In this document: piece after piece, positions 28,208 to 36,708 of the stretch
How the letters are laid out: the number at the start of each line of letters is the position of its first letter
Numbering within the stretch: position 1 is the stretch's first letter
Source of the DNA: Alphaproteobacteria bacterium MarineAlpha5_Bin7
GTDB lineage: Bacteria > Pseudomonadota > Alphaproteobacteria > HIMB59 > GCA-002718135
Length of the DNA: 38,501 nt
Reading direction: 5' to 3'
Assembly (NCBI GenBank): GCA_002938195.1
Contig: PTKX01000010.1
Location: forward strand, 1 to 38,501
The notes under the pieces: generated by a model
Database searches by the model: none
Told to the model about the DNA's origin: nothing
The model's input: the letters and a program-made list of their open reading frames with translations, nothing else
Translations under genes and position numbers: made by a program

Positions 28208-29038
28208 TTAATTTCTTGTTTTCTTAAATTCTACTAACGCTCCTAATGATGTTGCAAATCCTCTATTTTTTGGAAAGTTTAAACAAAAATTTTGATTTGA
28301 CAAATTTTTAATTATTGATTTTTTTACTGATTTCAAACAAGATGTTCTGCCTGTAAAGACAATGTTAGATGCCCCTGTTTGGTTAACAACATTTATAACT
28401 GATCTAGTAATTGCTTGAGTAATTAAATTAATTAACCCAGCCGCAATATCTTCTTTTGAGAATTTGTAATTTGTAGCAATGATTTTACCAAAGTTGACAG
28501 CTGTTGCGTTTGAATTCAAATTACCTATCTTTCCAGAAACTACTTCTTTCAAAATGTAATCTACTGATTTTGAATTGCCTTTAAGGGCTAATTCGTCAAT
28601 TTTATTTGGGTTATAAGTTTTTAGTATTAACTTACTTAATCCTAGAAGAGTGCCTCCTCCAATGCTAGTTCCTAATATATGACTAAAAAATTTATTTTTA
28701 GCATAAACACAAGCAGTTCCTGTTCCGGCGCTAACAATTATAGTAGGCTTATTTTCTTTTATTTTAGCTAAATATAATCCTCCACTAGCAATAGCTTTAA
28801 CTTCATTAATATGTGTGATGGGTACATTTTCATATTTATTTTTGACTTTATAATGATGACCTCCTGTTAAAATAAAATTTTGTATTTTGTCATAATTTTT
28901 AATTTTTTTTTTTATATTTTTAATAGATTGAATAGATAAAATTTTAACATCAGAAGGCATCATGTAATGCGATAATTTATTGTTTATATCTGTGACAACG
29001 TCTGTCGTAGTAATTCCAAAATCAATTGATATTTTCAT
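28208..29038 (-). CDS. coaW: Type II pantothenate kinase-like protein
   Basis: A 276-residue ASKHA-fold protein, near the length of staphylococcal CoaW. It has an N-terminal phosphate loop ISIDFGITTTDVV (3-15), HINEVKAIASGG (76-87) with Glu79 at the place of the catalytic Glu of type II enzymes, IIVSAGTGTACV (100-111) and GGGTLLGL (127-134), then VFTGR and RGFATSLGAL. It should phosphorylate pantothenate, the first step of coenzyme A synthesis. Type II PanK is known best from eukaryotes and staphylococci; most alphaproteobacteria use type I or III. It leads the SGNH-GT61 run and lies 99 bases after metY. Confidence 0.82.
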   Translation of the reverse strand: MKISIDFGITTTDVVTDINNKLSHYMMPSDVKILSIQSIKNIKKKIKNYDKIQNFILTGGHHYKVKNKYENVPITHINEVKAIASGGLYLAKIKENKPTIIVSAGTGTACVYAKNKFFSHILGTSIGGGTLLGLSKLILKTYNPNKIDELALKGNSKSVDYILKEVVSGKIGNLNSNATAVNFGKIIATNYKFSKEDIAAGLINLITQAITRSVINVVNQTGASNIVFTGRTSCLKSVKKSIIKNLSNQNFCLNFPKNRGFATSLGALVEFKKTRN

Positions 29039-29137
29039 TCTTTATAAGTAAAATTTTAAAAAAGTTTATAAAATAATAAATGATTATTATATTATAAATA
29101 AATAAACTAATAGAATTTTAATTTTTAAAAGAATATA

Positions 29138-30466
29138 TTACGCTGCCTGCACATCAGAGCAATCAATATTATTAATAGCTTGATTTATATCCTCCAAAAT
29201 ATCATCAATGTACTCTAATCCAACAGATAATCTTATATAACCTGGGGTCACCCCTGACTTATATTGATCTTCTTCGGATAATTGAGAATGGGTAGTAGAT
29301 GCTGGGTGAATAGCTAAAGTTCTTGCATCCCCTATATTTGCAACATGGTAAATCATTTTTAAGTTATCAATAAATTGTTTGCCTGCTTCCTTACCTTGTT
29401 TTAATTCAAAGCCAACCAGAGGGCCATTCCCTCTAGTTAAATATTTTTTAGCTCTTCGTTTTGATTCATTATCTTCATGAAAATTTGGAAAAATCACTTT
29501 ACTAATTTCAGATCTACTATTTAAATAATGAGCTACTTTTTCAGCATTTTCTTGATGTACTTTAAATCTTAAAGGCAGAGTTTCTAAACCTTGGATAAAA
29601 TTAAAAGCATTTGTAGGCGAAAGGGCAGAACCTAAATCTCTTAAAAGCACAAACCTAGCCCTCACAGCAAATGTTACGTTTGCACCTAGTACCTCAGGAA
29701 CAACCTTTCCTAAAACCCATCCCCAGTAACTTGGTTCAGGTTTGTTGTATAATGGGTGTCTTTCAGGAAATTGGGTCCAATCAAAATTTCCGGCATCGAT
29801 AATTACTCCACCAATTGAAGTTCCATGACCTCCTATCCATTTAGTTAATGAATGAACAACTATAGCTGCTCCATGTTGTATTGGTTTGCAAGTTATGGGA
29901 GCTGCTGTATTATCAACAATTAAAGGAATTCCTTTTTCCAATCCTATTTTAGCTACTTCTTCAATAGGAAAGACATTTAATTTTGGATTTGGAAGAGTTT
30001 CGGCATAGTATCCTCTAGTTTTTGAGTCCGTTAACTTAGCAAAATTCATAGGATCTTTTGGATCTGCAAATCTAACTTCAATACCTAATTGTTTAAATGT
30101 ATTAGCAAATTGATTCCAAGTTCCGCCATATAAGTCTGTAGAAGAAACAATATTATCACCAGCCTGGCATAAATTTTGGATTGCAAAAGCTGAAGCTGCT
30201 TGTCCTGAAGATACTGCTACTGCTGCTAACCCTCCTTCTAATGCTGCCATCCTTTCTTCTAATACTGCTGTTGTAGGATTCATTATCCTTGTATAAATAT
30301 TCCCAAGCTCTTTTAACGAAAATAGGTTGCTTGCGTGTGCTTGATTATTGAATTGATAACTGGTTGTTTGATAAATTGGTACAGCTACTGAATTAGTAGA
30401 GCTATCTTTTCTATAATTTCCCGAATGAAGTACTATTGTTTCTGGATGTTGTGATGCAGTAGGCAT
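29138..30466 (-). CDS. metY: O-acetylhomoserine sulfhydrylase (aminocarboxypropyltransferase)
   Basis: A 442-residue Cys/Met-metabolism PLP enzyme of MetY length. The pattern NPTTAVLEERMAALEGG (63-79), SSGQAASAFA (86-95), YGGTWNQF (113-120) and the PLP lysine in HSLTKWIGGHGTSIGG (Lys209) are clear. It makes homocysteine from O-acetylhomoserine and sulfide, or methionine with methanethiol, the latter relevant if the cell degrades DMSP. A SAM-binding-type RNA lies between its promoter and AGGAG (30476-30480), which is 9 bases before ATG. It is divergent from an Lrp/AsnC regulator. Confidence 0.95.
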   Translation of the reverse strand: MPTASQHPETIVLHSGNYRKDSSTNSVAVPIYQTTSYQFNNQAHASNLFSLKELGNIYTRIMNPTTAVLEERMAALEGGLAAVAVSSGQAASAFAIQNLCQAGDNIVSSTDLYGGTWNQFANTFKQLGIEVRFADPKDPMNFAKLTDSKTRGYYAETLPNPKLNVFPIEEVAKIGLEKGIPLIVDNTAAPITCKPIQHGAAIVVHSLTKWIGGHGTSIGGVIIDAGNFDWTQFPERHPLYNKPEPSYWGWVLGKVVPEVLGANVTFAVRARFVLLRDLGSALSPTNAFNFIQGLETLPLRFKVHQENAEKVAHYLNSRSEISKVIFPNFHEDNESKRRAKKYLTRGNGPLVGFELKQGKEAGKQFIDNLKMIYHVANIGDARTLAIHPASTTHSQLSEEDQYKSGVTPGYIRLSVGLEYIDDILEDINQAINNIDCSDVQAA

Positions 30467-30469
30467 TAT

Positions 30470-30560
30470 TAAAAACTCCTTGTTTTTTGCATGAGCAGCT
30501 CATCACCAATTACATAATTTGAAGAAAAATGAATTAAATAAATAGAGCTACTCATGCATT
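30470..30560 (-). promoter_or_regulatory. SAM-V/SAM-II-type riboswitch in the metY leader
   Basis: The minus-strand leader of metY has a 13-bp stem: GCATGAGTAGCTC (30557-30545) with GAGCTGCTCATGC (30501-30489), with one G-T wobble. The 43-base inner segment holds ATTTAATT (30539-30532) and ends GGTGAT (30507-30502). After the stem comes an A-run and AAGGAG, which is the ribosome site. The order AUUUAA, then GUGAU, then GC followed by an A-run and AAGG matches, as I recall, the conserved core of SAM-II and SAM-V pseudoknots. SAM-V is known before metY in marine SAR11-type bacteria. Binding of SAM would hide the ribosome site. The full pseudoknot pairing was not computed. Confidence 0.72.
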
Positions 30561-30567
30561 AATTACT

Positions 30568-30582
30568 TAGAATATTATTCTA
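30568..30582. promoter_or_regulatory. Palindrome, likely Lrp-type operator (metY side)
   Basis: TAGAATA-T-TATTCTA is a perfect 15-base palindrome just upstream of the riboswitch, where the metY promoter must lie. Its TTAGAATATT/TTCTA units recur in the second palindrome 55 bases away, which suggests one regulator for both divergent genes. Confidence 0.6.
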
Positions 30583-30636
30583 GAAAAACAACATAAAATG
30601 ATCAATATTTCTAAATAATCTATTTTTTAATAAATT

Positions 30637-30655
30637 TTTAGAATATTTTTCTAAA
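30637..30655. promoter_or_regulatory. Palindrome, likely Lrp-type operator (regulator side)
   Basis: TTTAGAA-TATTT-TTCTAAA, perfect 7-base arms with a 5-base spacer, ends 18 bases before the regulator ATG. It shares the TTAGAATATT core with the palindrome at 30568-30582. A half-site-like TTTCTAAAT is also present at 30608-30616. Autoregulation of the Lrp/AsnC gene is inferred. Confidence 0.6.
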
Positions 30656-30673
30656 TTATGATATTATATTAGA

Positions 30674-31135
30674 ATGGATGAAATTGATAAAAAAATACTT
30701 TCGATACTGCAAAAGGATATTACTATACCATTAAGTGACATAGCTAAAAGAACTGGGATATCTAAAACACCTTGTTGGAATAGAATAAGAAAAATGGAAG
30801 AAGAAGGAGTAATTAGAAATAAAGTTGCAATTTTAGATAATAAAAAAATAAATTTACCAATTGTCGTCTTTCTTTCAATTTCTGTCAGTCATCACACAAA
30901 AGAATGGATTAATAAATTTCATAATACTGTATCAAAATATAATCAAATAATTGAGGTTCACCGGATCACTGGTTCAGATATTGATTATTTACTCAAAATA
31001 GTATCATCATCTGTTGATGAATATGACATATTTCAACAAAAACTAATAAATGATATAGAATTTAGTAAAATGTCTTCTGGGATAGCGCTGAAAGAAATAA
31101 AAAAAATATATTCTCTGCCCCTTGATAATATTTAA
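30674..31135 (+). CDS. Lrp/AsnC-family transcription regulator
   Basis: A 153-residue regulator of standard size. The N-terminus is the Lrp HTH: DEIDKKILSILQKD (2-15), SDIAKRTGISKTPCWNRIRK (21-40) and EEEGVI. The C-terminal RAM/ligand domain includes EVHRITGSDIDYLLKIV and SSGIALKEIK. Lrp family proteins bind amino acids and form octamers that wrap DNA. It is divergent from metY, and the shared 207 bases hold two matching palindromes, so control of methionine synthesis in response to an amino acid is likely. Its ligand is unknown. Confidence 0.94.
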   Translation: MDEIDKKILSILQKDITIPLSDIAKRTGISKTPCWNRIRKMEEEGVIRNKVAILDNKKINLPIVVFLSISVSHHTKEWINKFHNTVSKYNQIIEVHRITGSDIDYLLKIVSSSVDEYDIFQQKLINDIEFSKMSSGIALKEIKKIYSLPLDNI

Positions 31136-31174
31136 AAAATTTATGAATTAATTAAAATTAACTTAATATTTTTA

Positions 31175-31744
31175 ATGAATAATAGAGCTAAAGCGATCTT
31201 AGATTTCTGGTTTGTTGAATCTTCACCTGAAGAAAAATTTAACCGTAATGATGATTTTGATAATAGAATTAAAGATCTTTTTTTTGAAGACTATAAAAAA
31301 GCTATAATTAACGAATATGATAGTTGGCAAAATAATGCAGAAGAATGTTTGGCATTAATAGTTATATTGGATCAATTTTCTCGAAACTTATTCAGAAATA
31401 ATTCAAAAGCTTTTGCAATGGATTTTAAGGCTGTAACAATTGCAAAGAATGCTATTAAGAAAAAGTATCATGAGACACTTCCTAATAATCATATATTGTT
31501 TATTTTTTTACCTTTAATGCACAGTGAAGAAATAAATAATCAATTTTATTGCAATAAATTGATTGATAATTTTTTAAAAAAAAATTCTAATTACGAACAA
31601 ATAAAAAAATTCTCAAAAATTCATCTTGATATAATCAAAAAATTTGGAAGATTTCCGTATAGAAATAAAATACTAAACAGAAAAAGTACTAACGAAGAAA
31701 TTGAATATTTAAGTTCCACTCATTATGACTTTTTTAATGTTTAA
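31175..31744 (+). CDS. DUF924-family protein
   Basis: A 189-residue all-helical protein of the DUF924 (TPR-like) family: ILDFWFVESSPEEKF at the start, VILDQFSRNLFRNNSKAFAMD in the middle, FIFLPLMHSEE and RFPYRNKILNR near the end. The fold is TPR-like and the function is unknown across the family. It lies 39 bases after the Lrp gene on the same strand and 57 bases before the DUF4956 gene. Nothing shows a functional link to either. Confidence 0.9.
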   Translation: MNNRAKAILDFWFVESSPEEKFNRNDDFDNRIKDLFFEDYKKAIINEYDSWQNNAEECLALIVILDQFSRNLFRNNSKAFAMDFKAVTIAKNAIKKKYHETLPNNHILFIFLPLMHSEEINNQFYCNKLIDNFLKKNSNYEQIKKFSKIHLDIIKKFGRFPYRNKILNRKSTNEEIEYLSSTHYDFFNV

Positions 31745-31801
31745 TCTTTTATTTTTTGAAATTTCAATTATACATAATATAAGTTTATAGGATAAAATTT
31801 T

Positions 31802-32488
31802 GTGACAGATATAATCTTAGATTTTTTTAAAATATTTGGTATAAATATATCTAGTGAAACATTAGTAATATTTGTTGTACCATCTATACTTGCAATTTTT
31901 TTAGGATTTTTGTTAAGAATATCACTTTCACTTTGTAAACAAAATTGGGTTGGAACATATCATAACACAATGTCTTTTTTAATGCTTCCTTTAATAGCTT
32001 TTGTAATAACAAAAGTTATTGCTGGCAATATTCCACTTGCACTAGGAATGGTTGGGGCGCTTTCAATAGTTCGCTTCAGACACCCAGTCAGAAATGCATT
32101 TGAACTGGTTATGTATTTTGCTCTAATAACAATTGGAATATCAGCATCAGTACATTTAAAATTTTCAATTTTCCTAACTTTTTTATTAATTATTATTATT
32201 ATTACATCATGGATATTGGATAAAGTTTTCAAAATGTATAACAAAAATTTATATTCATTTTCATTTTCTGAAGGACAATTACAGAATAGTCTGGAGGTTG
32301 TACTTAATGAAAAAAAAGATGATTTAAGTCAATCAAAAATATTATTACAAGAGATGCATGATGAAGAAAATAAAGTTTATATATATAAATTTTGTAGTTC
32401 AGATAGAGAGCAAATAACAAGTCAATCTAAATATATTTCTGAAAAATACAAAACAAATATTAAAAATATAACTACAGATTACATTTGA
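31802..32488 (+). CDS. DUF4956 membrane protein
   Basis: A 228-residue inner-membrane protein starting at GTG (31802) with AGGA 9 bases upstream. About four hydrophobic segments (18-42, 50-66, 70-90, 98-136) surround the family block GMVGALSIVRFRHPVRN, then ELVMYFALITIGIS. A soluble C-terminal domain (about 150-228) follows. DUF4956 proteins are of unknown function but are often encoded beside VTC-domain and CotH-like genes, and that is the case here: its TGA overlaps the TTG start of the CotH-like gene. It may serve as the membrane partner or channel of that system. Confidence 0.88.
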   Translation: MTDIILDFFKIFGINISSETLVIFVVPSILAIFLGFLLRISLSLCKQNWVGTYHNTMSFLMLPLIAFVITKVIAGNIPLALGMVGALSIVRFRHPVRNAFELVMYFALITIGISASVHLKFSIFLTFLLIIIIITSWILDKVFKMYNKNLYSFSFSEGQLQNSLEVVLNEKKDDLSQSKILLQEMHDEENKVYIYKFCSSDREQITSQSKYISEKYKTNIKNITTDYI

Positions 32489-34794
32489 TTACCAAAAAAA
32501 AAATAAACCTTGTCTTTTTATTGTTCATTTTACCATTAATTATGAGTTTTTCAGATATTTCTCACATTAATAAAAATATATCATTAGAACATTGTAATCA
32601 AAATAATTTAGAAGCTTATCAAAATAATGATGATAATTTTATTTTACCTGAAAGTATCAGCGTCAATATTAATAATTACAGAAAATGGTATAAAAATTAT
32701 TTTAGTATTTTAAGTAGTTATTCTGATTTAGAAAATTATGTCATACCGTACAATCTAAAAGATTATCACAATGCAAGAATTAATATACAATATAAAAATG
32801 GTATAGTTTGTTCATTTAATGGAAGAGTTAAGATTCATGGATCTGGTGTTGATCACATAGACAAAAACTTAGATACATCAACATCCTTAAGAGTTGAGTT
32901 ATTTGATGGTCATATAAATAATATTTATAATTTTGTTTTATTCAAACCAAAGACAAGAAATTCAGAAAATGAGTTATTTATTACTGCTCTTATGCGTCAT
33001 TTAGGTTTTTTATCGCCTTTAACATTTGGAGTAAAAGTTAAATTTTTTGATCAAACATATAAACATATGATTTTTCAAGAAAGATTTAATGAGCAATTTT
33101 TAAAATCTTACAAAAAAAGACCAGGGCCAATACTTGCAGGAAATAAAAATAGATTTGGAAATTCTAAAATTAGAAATACTGGTTTATCAAGAGTATTAAA
33201 TTCAGGTGGATTAGATTTTACAAAGAATGTTCATAAGGAAATAGCATTAAAAGCATTAGATAAAGCTAATTATGGCTATTTATACTTTAGAAATAATTTA
33301 GAAGAATTTTGGGAGGAGATAAATGAAATAACCAACCTACCACTCCCTGAAAAATTATTCTTAGATGATAAAATTGGTTATAAAACAATGGGAGCTTTTG
33401 AAGCAATTTTGATTGCCAGTGCCGGAGTTCCAGGTTTAACTAAAGCAGAAAGAAGATTTTATTACAATCCTATATATGACCGCTTAGAACCTATCTATTA
33501 TGATGGAATGGTAAAAATTTTAAATATTTTTAATAATGATAAATTAACTATTGCTGAAGAATTGCGTACGACTTTGATAATTTCAGAAATTCATAAAATT
33601 GGTGCAATAGAAGCAAGGTTACTCTTATCAAATTTAGATTCTGTCAATTTGTATAAATATCTTAAAAAGATAAGAATTGAATATTTCGGAAAATTTAGTT
33701 TAAAAAGTATTGAGCGCGCTCTAAATGTTCTAGATGAAAATCTAATTAAGATAAAAAATGCAGAATTAACAAATAAAAATATTGAACCTAATAAAAAAGC
33801 GTATTTTGCAAACAATAATTTGTCAGATAAATATGATTTTGGTTTGGCCTTTCAAGAAACAAATAATATTTTTGTTATTTGTGATATCAATTTAATTAAT
33901 TGTGAAAAAAATACATTGAATGAAAATGATTTTAATAGAATTATTACTAGTCAGATTATTGAACTTAAAGGAAAAAAAGTTAGATTTGTTAGAAAAAATT
34001 TAAATGCGTATGTTCATAATTCTAATCCTAATAAATCAGGAATAAAAATGATGAAAAAGATTAAAATTAATAATTCAATGATCATTTATTTTGATAATCA
34101 AGTAGAAATAGAAATTTTTCAAAATAACAGAATGATTAAAATTAAACAAAATAGTAAAAATGATTATGTGATCATAATTGGAAATAAAATAAATGATTGG
34201 AGTTTTTATTTTGAAGGGTGGGGTAAAAGAGAATTAGATTATAAAATTGATAAAAATAGTATTGGGGGATGCATAACCTTTTTAGATAGTTTTATAGAAA
34301 ATATTTCGATTTTTGCAAAGAACATTCCATGCCCTAATGCTATACACTTTATAAACACAACAGGAACTATTAATGATGTAGAAATATTTAATTCTTCAGC
34401 CGATGCATTTGATGCTGATTTTTCTAATTTAAAAGTAAATAGTGCAAATATAATCAATGCAGGAGGAGAATGTATTGGCGTGAAGCAAGGAACTTATTTT
34501 TTTAATCAAATAAAGTTATCTAATTGTGGCGACAGATCCATTTCTTCTGGTGAAAATGCTAAAATAACTTTGAATAATATAGAGGTCATAAATGCTAAAG
34601 TAGGGCTTGCTGCAAAAGACTCTAGCAGTATTGAAGCAAAAAATGTAATTTTAAAAAATGTAGAGAAATGCATATTATCATTTAAACAAAAAAATAATTT
34701 TTCTGGCAGTGTTATTAAAACATACAACGATAGTTATTTTTGTAACAACAATTCTTCCGATATCGAAAAAAACTCTTTATGGTTAAATGATTAA
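32485..34794 (+). CDS. Exported CotH-kinase-like protein with C-terminal beta-helix-like domain
   Basis: A 769-residue protein. The TTG start at 32485 overlaps the DUF4956 stop and is chosen because it gives a full signal peptide (Lys-rich 4-6, hydrophobic 8-19); the next ATG would cut it off. Residues 100-345 resemble the CotH atypical-kinase domain: GRVKIHGSG (113-121), SLRVELF (134-140), FVLFKPKTRNSENELF (150-165), MIFQERF (195-201) and LEPIYYDGM (334-342), which stands where CotH has its metal-binding Asp block. Residues about 590-740 look like a right-handed beta helix with Asn/Ser/Gly turns. It may phosphorylate a surface or periplasmic target. Ten A bases directly follow the third codon. 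Confidence 0.75.
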   Translation: MITKKKINLVFLLFILPLIMSFSDISHINKNISLEHCNQNNLEAYQNNDDNFILPESISVNINNYRKWYKNYFSILSSYSDLENYVIPYNLKDYHNARINIQYKNGIVCSFNGRVKIHGSGVDHIDKNLDTSTSLRVELFDGHINNIYNFVLFKPKTRNSENELFITALMRHLGFLSPLTFGVKVKFFDQTYKHMIFQERFNEQFLKSYKKRPGPILAGNKNRFGNSKIRNTGLSRVLNSGGLDFTKNVHKEIALKALDKANYGYLYFRNNLEEFWEEINEITNLPLPEKLFLDDKIGYKTMGAFEAILIASAGVPGLTKAERRFYYNPIYDRLEPIYYDGMVKILNIFNNDKLTIAEELRTTLIISEIHKIGAIEARLLLSNLDSVNLYKYLKKIRIEYFGKFSLKSIERALNVLDENLIKIKNAELTNKNIEPNKKAYFANNNLSDKYDFGLAFQETNNIFVICDINLINCEKNTLNENDFNRIITSQIIELKGKKVRFVRKNLNAYVHNSNPNKSGIKMMKKIKINNSMIIYFDNQVEIEIFQNNRMIKIKQNSKNDYVIIIGNKINDWSFYFEGWGKRELDYKIDKNSIGGCITFLDSFIENISIFAKNIPCPNAIHFINTTGTINDVEIFNSSADAFDADFSNLKVNSANIINAGGECIGVKQGTYFFNQIKLSNCGDRSISSGENAKITLNNIEVINAKVGLAAKDSSSIEAKNVILKNVEKCILSFKQKNNFSGSVIKTYNDSYFCNNNSSDIEKNSLWLND

Positions 34795-35393
34795 TGAGTT
34801 TTAGATTAGAAGAAAAATTAAATATTGATAATAATAATTTATTTATTTTTAAAAAGTGGCTTTATACAAATAATGCTAAAAAAATTTATGATGGAAGAAT
34901 CATTAGTTCGATTTATTTTGATAATATCAGAATGGATAGTTACAAAGATAGCAATGAAGGAATAACACCTAGGAAAAAAATAAGACTTCGAAGCTATAAT
35001 AATAATTTTGATTATAAAAATAAAGGTGGGCAGCTTGAAATTAAAATCTCTTCAACAGAAGGTAGATATAAAAGCATTATTAATAAAAATAATATTGATT
35101 CAATTCTTAAATTGGGATTATTTGATAAAGACTATGGCACTTGCAAACCTAAAGTAATAGTTTCTTATTATAGATCTTATTTTAATGTTTTGAATATGAG
35201 ATTAACATTAGACGAAAAAATAAATTATCAGAAATACGGAAGAAATTTAACTCGTTTACAGGATAATTCATTTATTGCAGAAATAAAATCTGATAATATT
35301 AAAAATCTGAACTATATTTATGATAAATTCAACTTTACAAGAATAAAATTTTCAAAATATTGTAGAGCAATTGAAAGATTAAAATTAGTATAA
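34794..35393 (+). CDS. VTC-domain (polyphosphate polymerase-like) protein
   Basis: A 199-residue cytosolic protein starting one base inside the CotH-like stop (TAATG). It carries the VTC/TTM tunnel-fold elements: RLEEK near the start, SSIYFDN, RKKIRLRSYN, LEIKIS, PKVIVSYYRSYF, RLTLDEKINY and a late IAEIKSD. Basic and acidic residues at these strands line the polyphosphate tunnel and bind metal in yeast Vtc4. It is somewhat short for the family. Polyphosphate or another phospho-anhydride product made from ATP is the reasonable guess; no polymerase activity can be read from sequence. Confidence 0.86.
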   Translation: MSFRLEEKLNIDNNNLFIFKKWLYTNNAKKIYDGRIISSIYFDNIRMDSYKDSNEGITPRKKIRLRSYNNNFDYKNKGGQLEIKISSTEGRYKSIINKNNIDSILKLGLFDKDYGTCKPKVIVSYYRSYFNVLNMRLTLDEKINYQKYGRNLTRLQDNSFIAEIKSDNIKNLNYIYDKFNFTRIKFSKYCRAIERLKLV

Positions 35394-35455
35394 AAATTAA
35401 TTTTGTTTTGTATTTCTTAGTTAGTGCAAACTAAATAATCAGCTATTTTACTTTG

Positions 35456-36688
35456 TTAATAATCTAAATATAGATTTGAATATTTGTTTAAAAAAAAATC
35501 AGGAATACTTGCTTTAATACCATTAATTTTATGAAAAGAATCAAAGTTTTTCTTAACATGCATTTGATTATCTGGTTTACTTAACTCAGCATTCCATTCA
35601 TAACGAAGATTATTCCAAAAAGTTTGAGTGAGTGAATTGAGTTCTAATGGATTTTTATAATTTTCTTCTAGCACCTGAACAGCTTTTAAAACTTCATCAG
35701 AACTATTGCGAACTATTTCTACTCCTTTCTTTTTGTAAAACTCTGCATTTATTACTCTAACTAAATCATATTTTATCATTTCCTTTAAATTTAAGTACTT
35801 GTCATTTTTCTTTGCATTGCATGGTAAAAGCAATGTATTAGGTGACCATGATTGTTGAGCTCCCATTGGGAAAACACTAAAACTTAACCTTGGCACGCCA
35901 AACAAAGTAGGGATATCTCCTAATCCTGTGCCTCCATTAATAAAAAAATTACAATTTGCTGATAGCCATATATCTAAAAAATCACTATTTTGTTCAGATA
36001 CCGCATAGTCAAAAAAATTTTTATGTATCAAAGGATATGGCTCATTAATATATTTTCCCAATCTAATCACTGAGTAACCTTTGCCTAATAAGTATTCAAT
36101 TGAAGGTAGTAAAGTTTTTGGATTAGTATTTCTATATGCATGCAAATTTTCAACTTTGTTTAAGCCAATTTTATTATAGTACTCACTAGTCCTATATATT
36201 ATGCAAACAAATTTATTTTGATTAATATTATTTTTTACTAAAAAATCTGCCCCTATTTGGTTTTCTTTTTCAGTAAACTCAAATATTTTAGAATTATTAT
36301 CAAAACAATTTGCAAAATTGTGTTTTTCGGTCATATGCATTTGTTCAATCAAAAAGTTAAATTTAAAATATCCAGATGTTAATTCATTAAGATTTTTCAT
36401 AATCTGAAAAACTTGTTCGTATTTTTGATCGACGTTATAATTTTCTTTGATTTTTTTAATTATGTAATCATTAGGAATATTAAAATTTTTTTTAAAAAAA
36501 AATATATTTTTATTTTTATAAATCTTTGAACTCAAAAAAATATTAACTGGAAAATGGCCTATTCTTTCATTTTCAATACATAATATATTATTTTTTTTAG
36601 AACAAGTCGTAAAAAATAAAATAATTTTATTGAAGTTTTTAATAATAATTAAAATATTTGTTAATTTTGAGTATATTCTTTTTATCAC
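35456..36688 (-). CDS. TIGR04372-like putative glycosyltransferase
   Basis: A 410-residue protein. The GT-B-like region has FVCIIYRTSEYY, GYSVIRLGKYINEP, the DIWLSANCNFFINGGTGLG block and PTLFGVPRLSFSVFPMG, which together fit the TIGR04372 family of surface-glycan transferases. The N-terminal region after a Lys-rich start contains weak hydrophobic stretches, not a clear span. The C-terminal FFLNKYSNLYLD is a family-type ending. It is probably part of lipopolysaccharide or capsule synthesis, with the 2OG oxygenase gene 20 bases upstream on the same strand. Donor and acceptor are unknown. Confidence 0.75.
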   Translation of the reverse strand: MIKRIYSKLTNILIIIKNFNKIILFFTTCSKKNNILCIENERIGHFPVNIFLSSKIYKNKNIFFFKKNFNIPNDYIIKKIKENYNVDQKYEQVFQIMKNLNELTSGYFKFNFLIEQMHMTEKHNFANCFDNNSKIFEFTEKENQIGADFLVKNNINQNKFVCIIYRTSEYYNKIGLNKVENLHAYRNTNPKTLLPSIEYLLGKGYSVIRLGKYINEPYPLIHKNFFDYAVSEQNSDFLDIWLSANCNFFINGGTGLGDIPTLFGVPRLSFSVFPMGAQQSWSPNTLLLPCNAKKNDKYLNLKEMIKYDLVRVINAEFYKKKGVEIVRNSSDEVLKAVQVLEENYKNPLELNSLTQTFWNNLRYEWNAELSKPDNQMHVKKNFDSFHKINGIKASIPDFFLNKYSNLYLDY

Positions 36689-36708
36689 AATTATATTTTA
36701 ACTATTAT

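Noticed and set aside
35417-35434. Hairpin TTAGTT/AACTAA between the VTC and glycosyltransferase genes
   Set aside because: A 6-bp A+T-rich stem without a T-run is expected by chance at this base composition.
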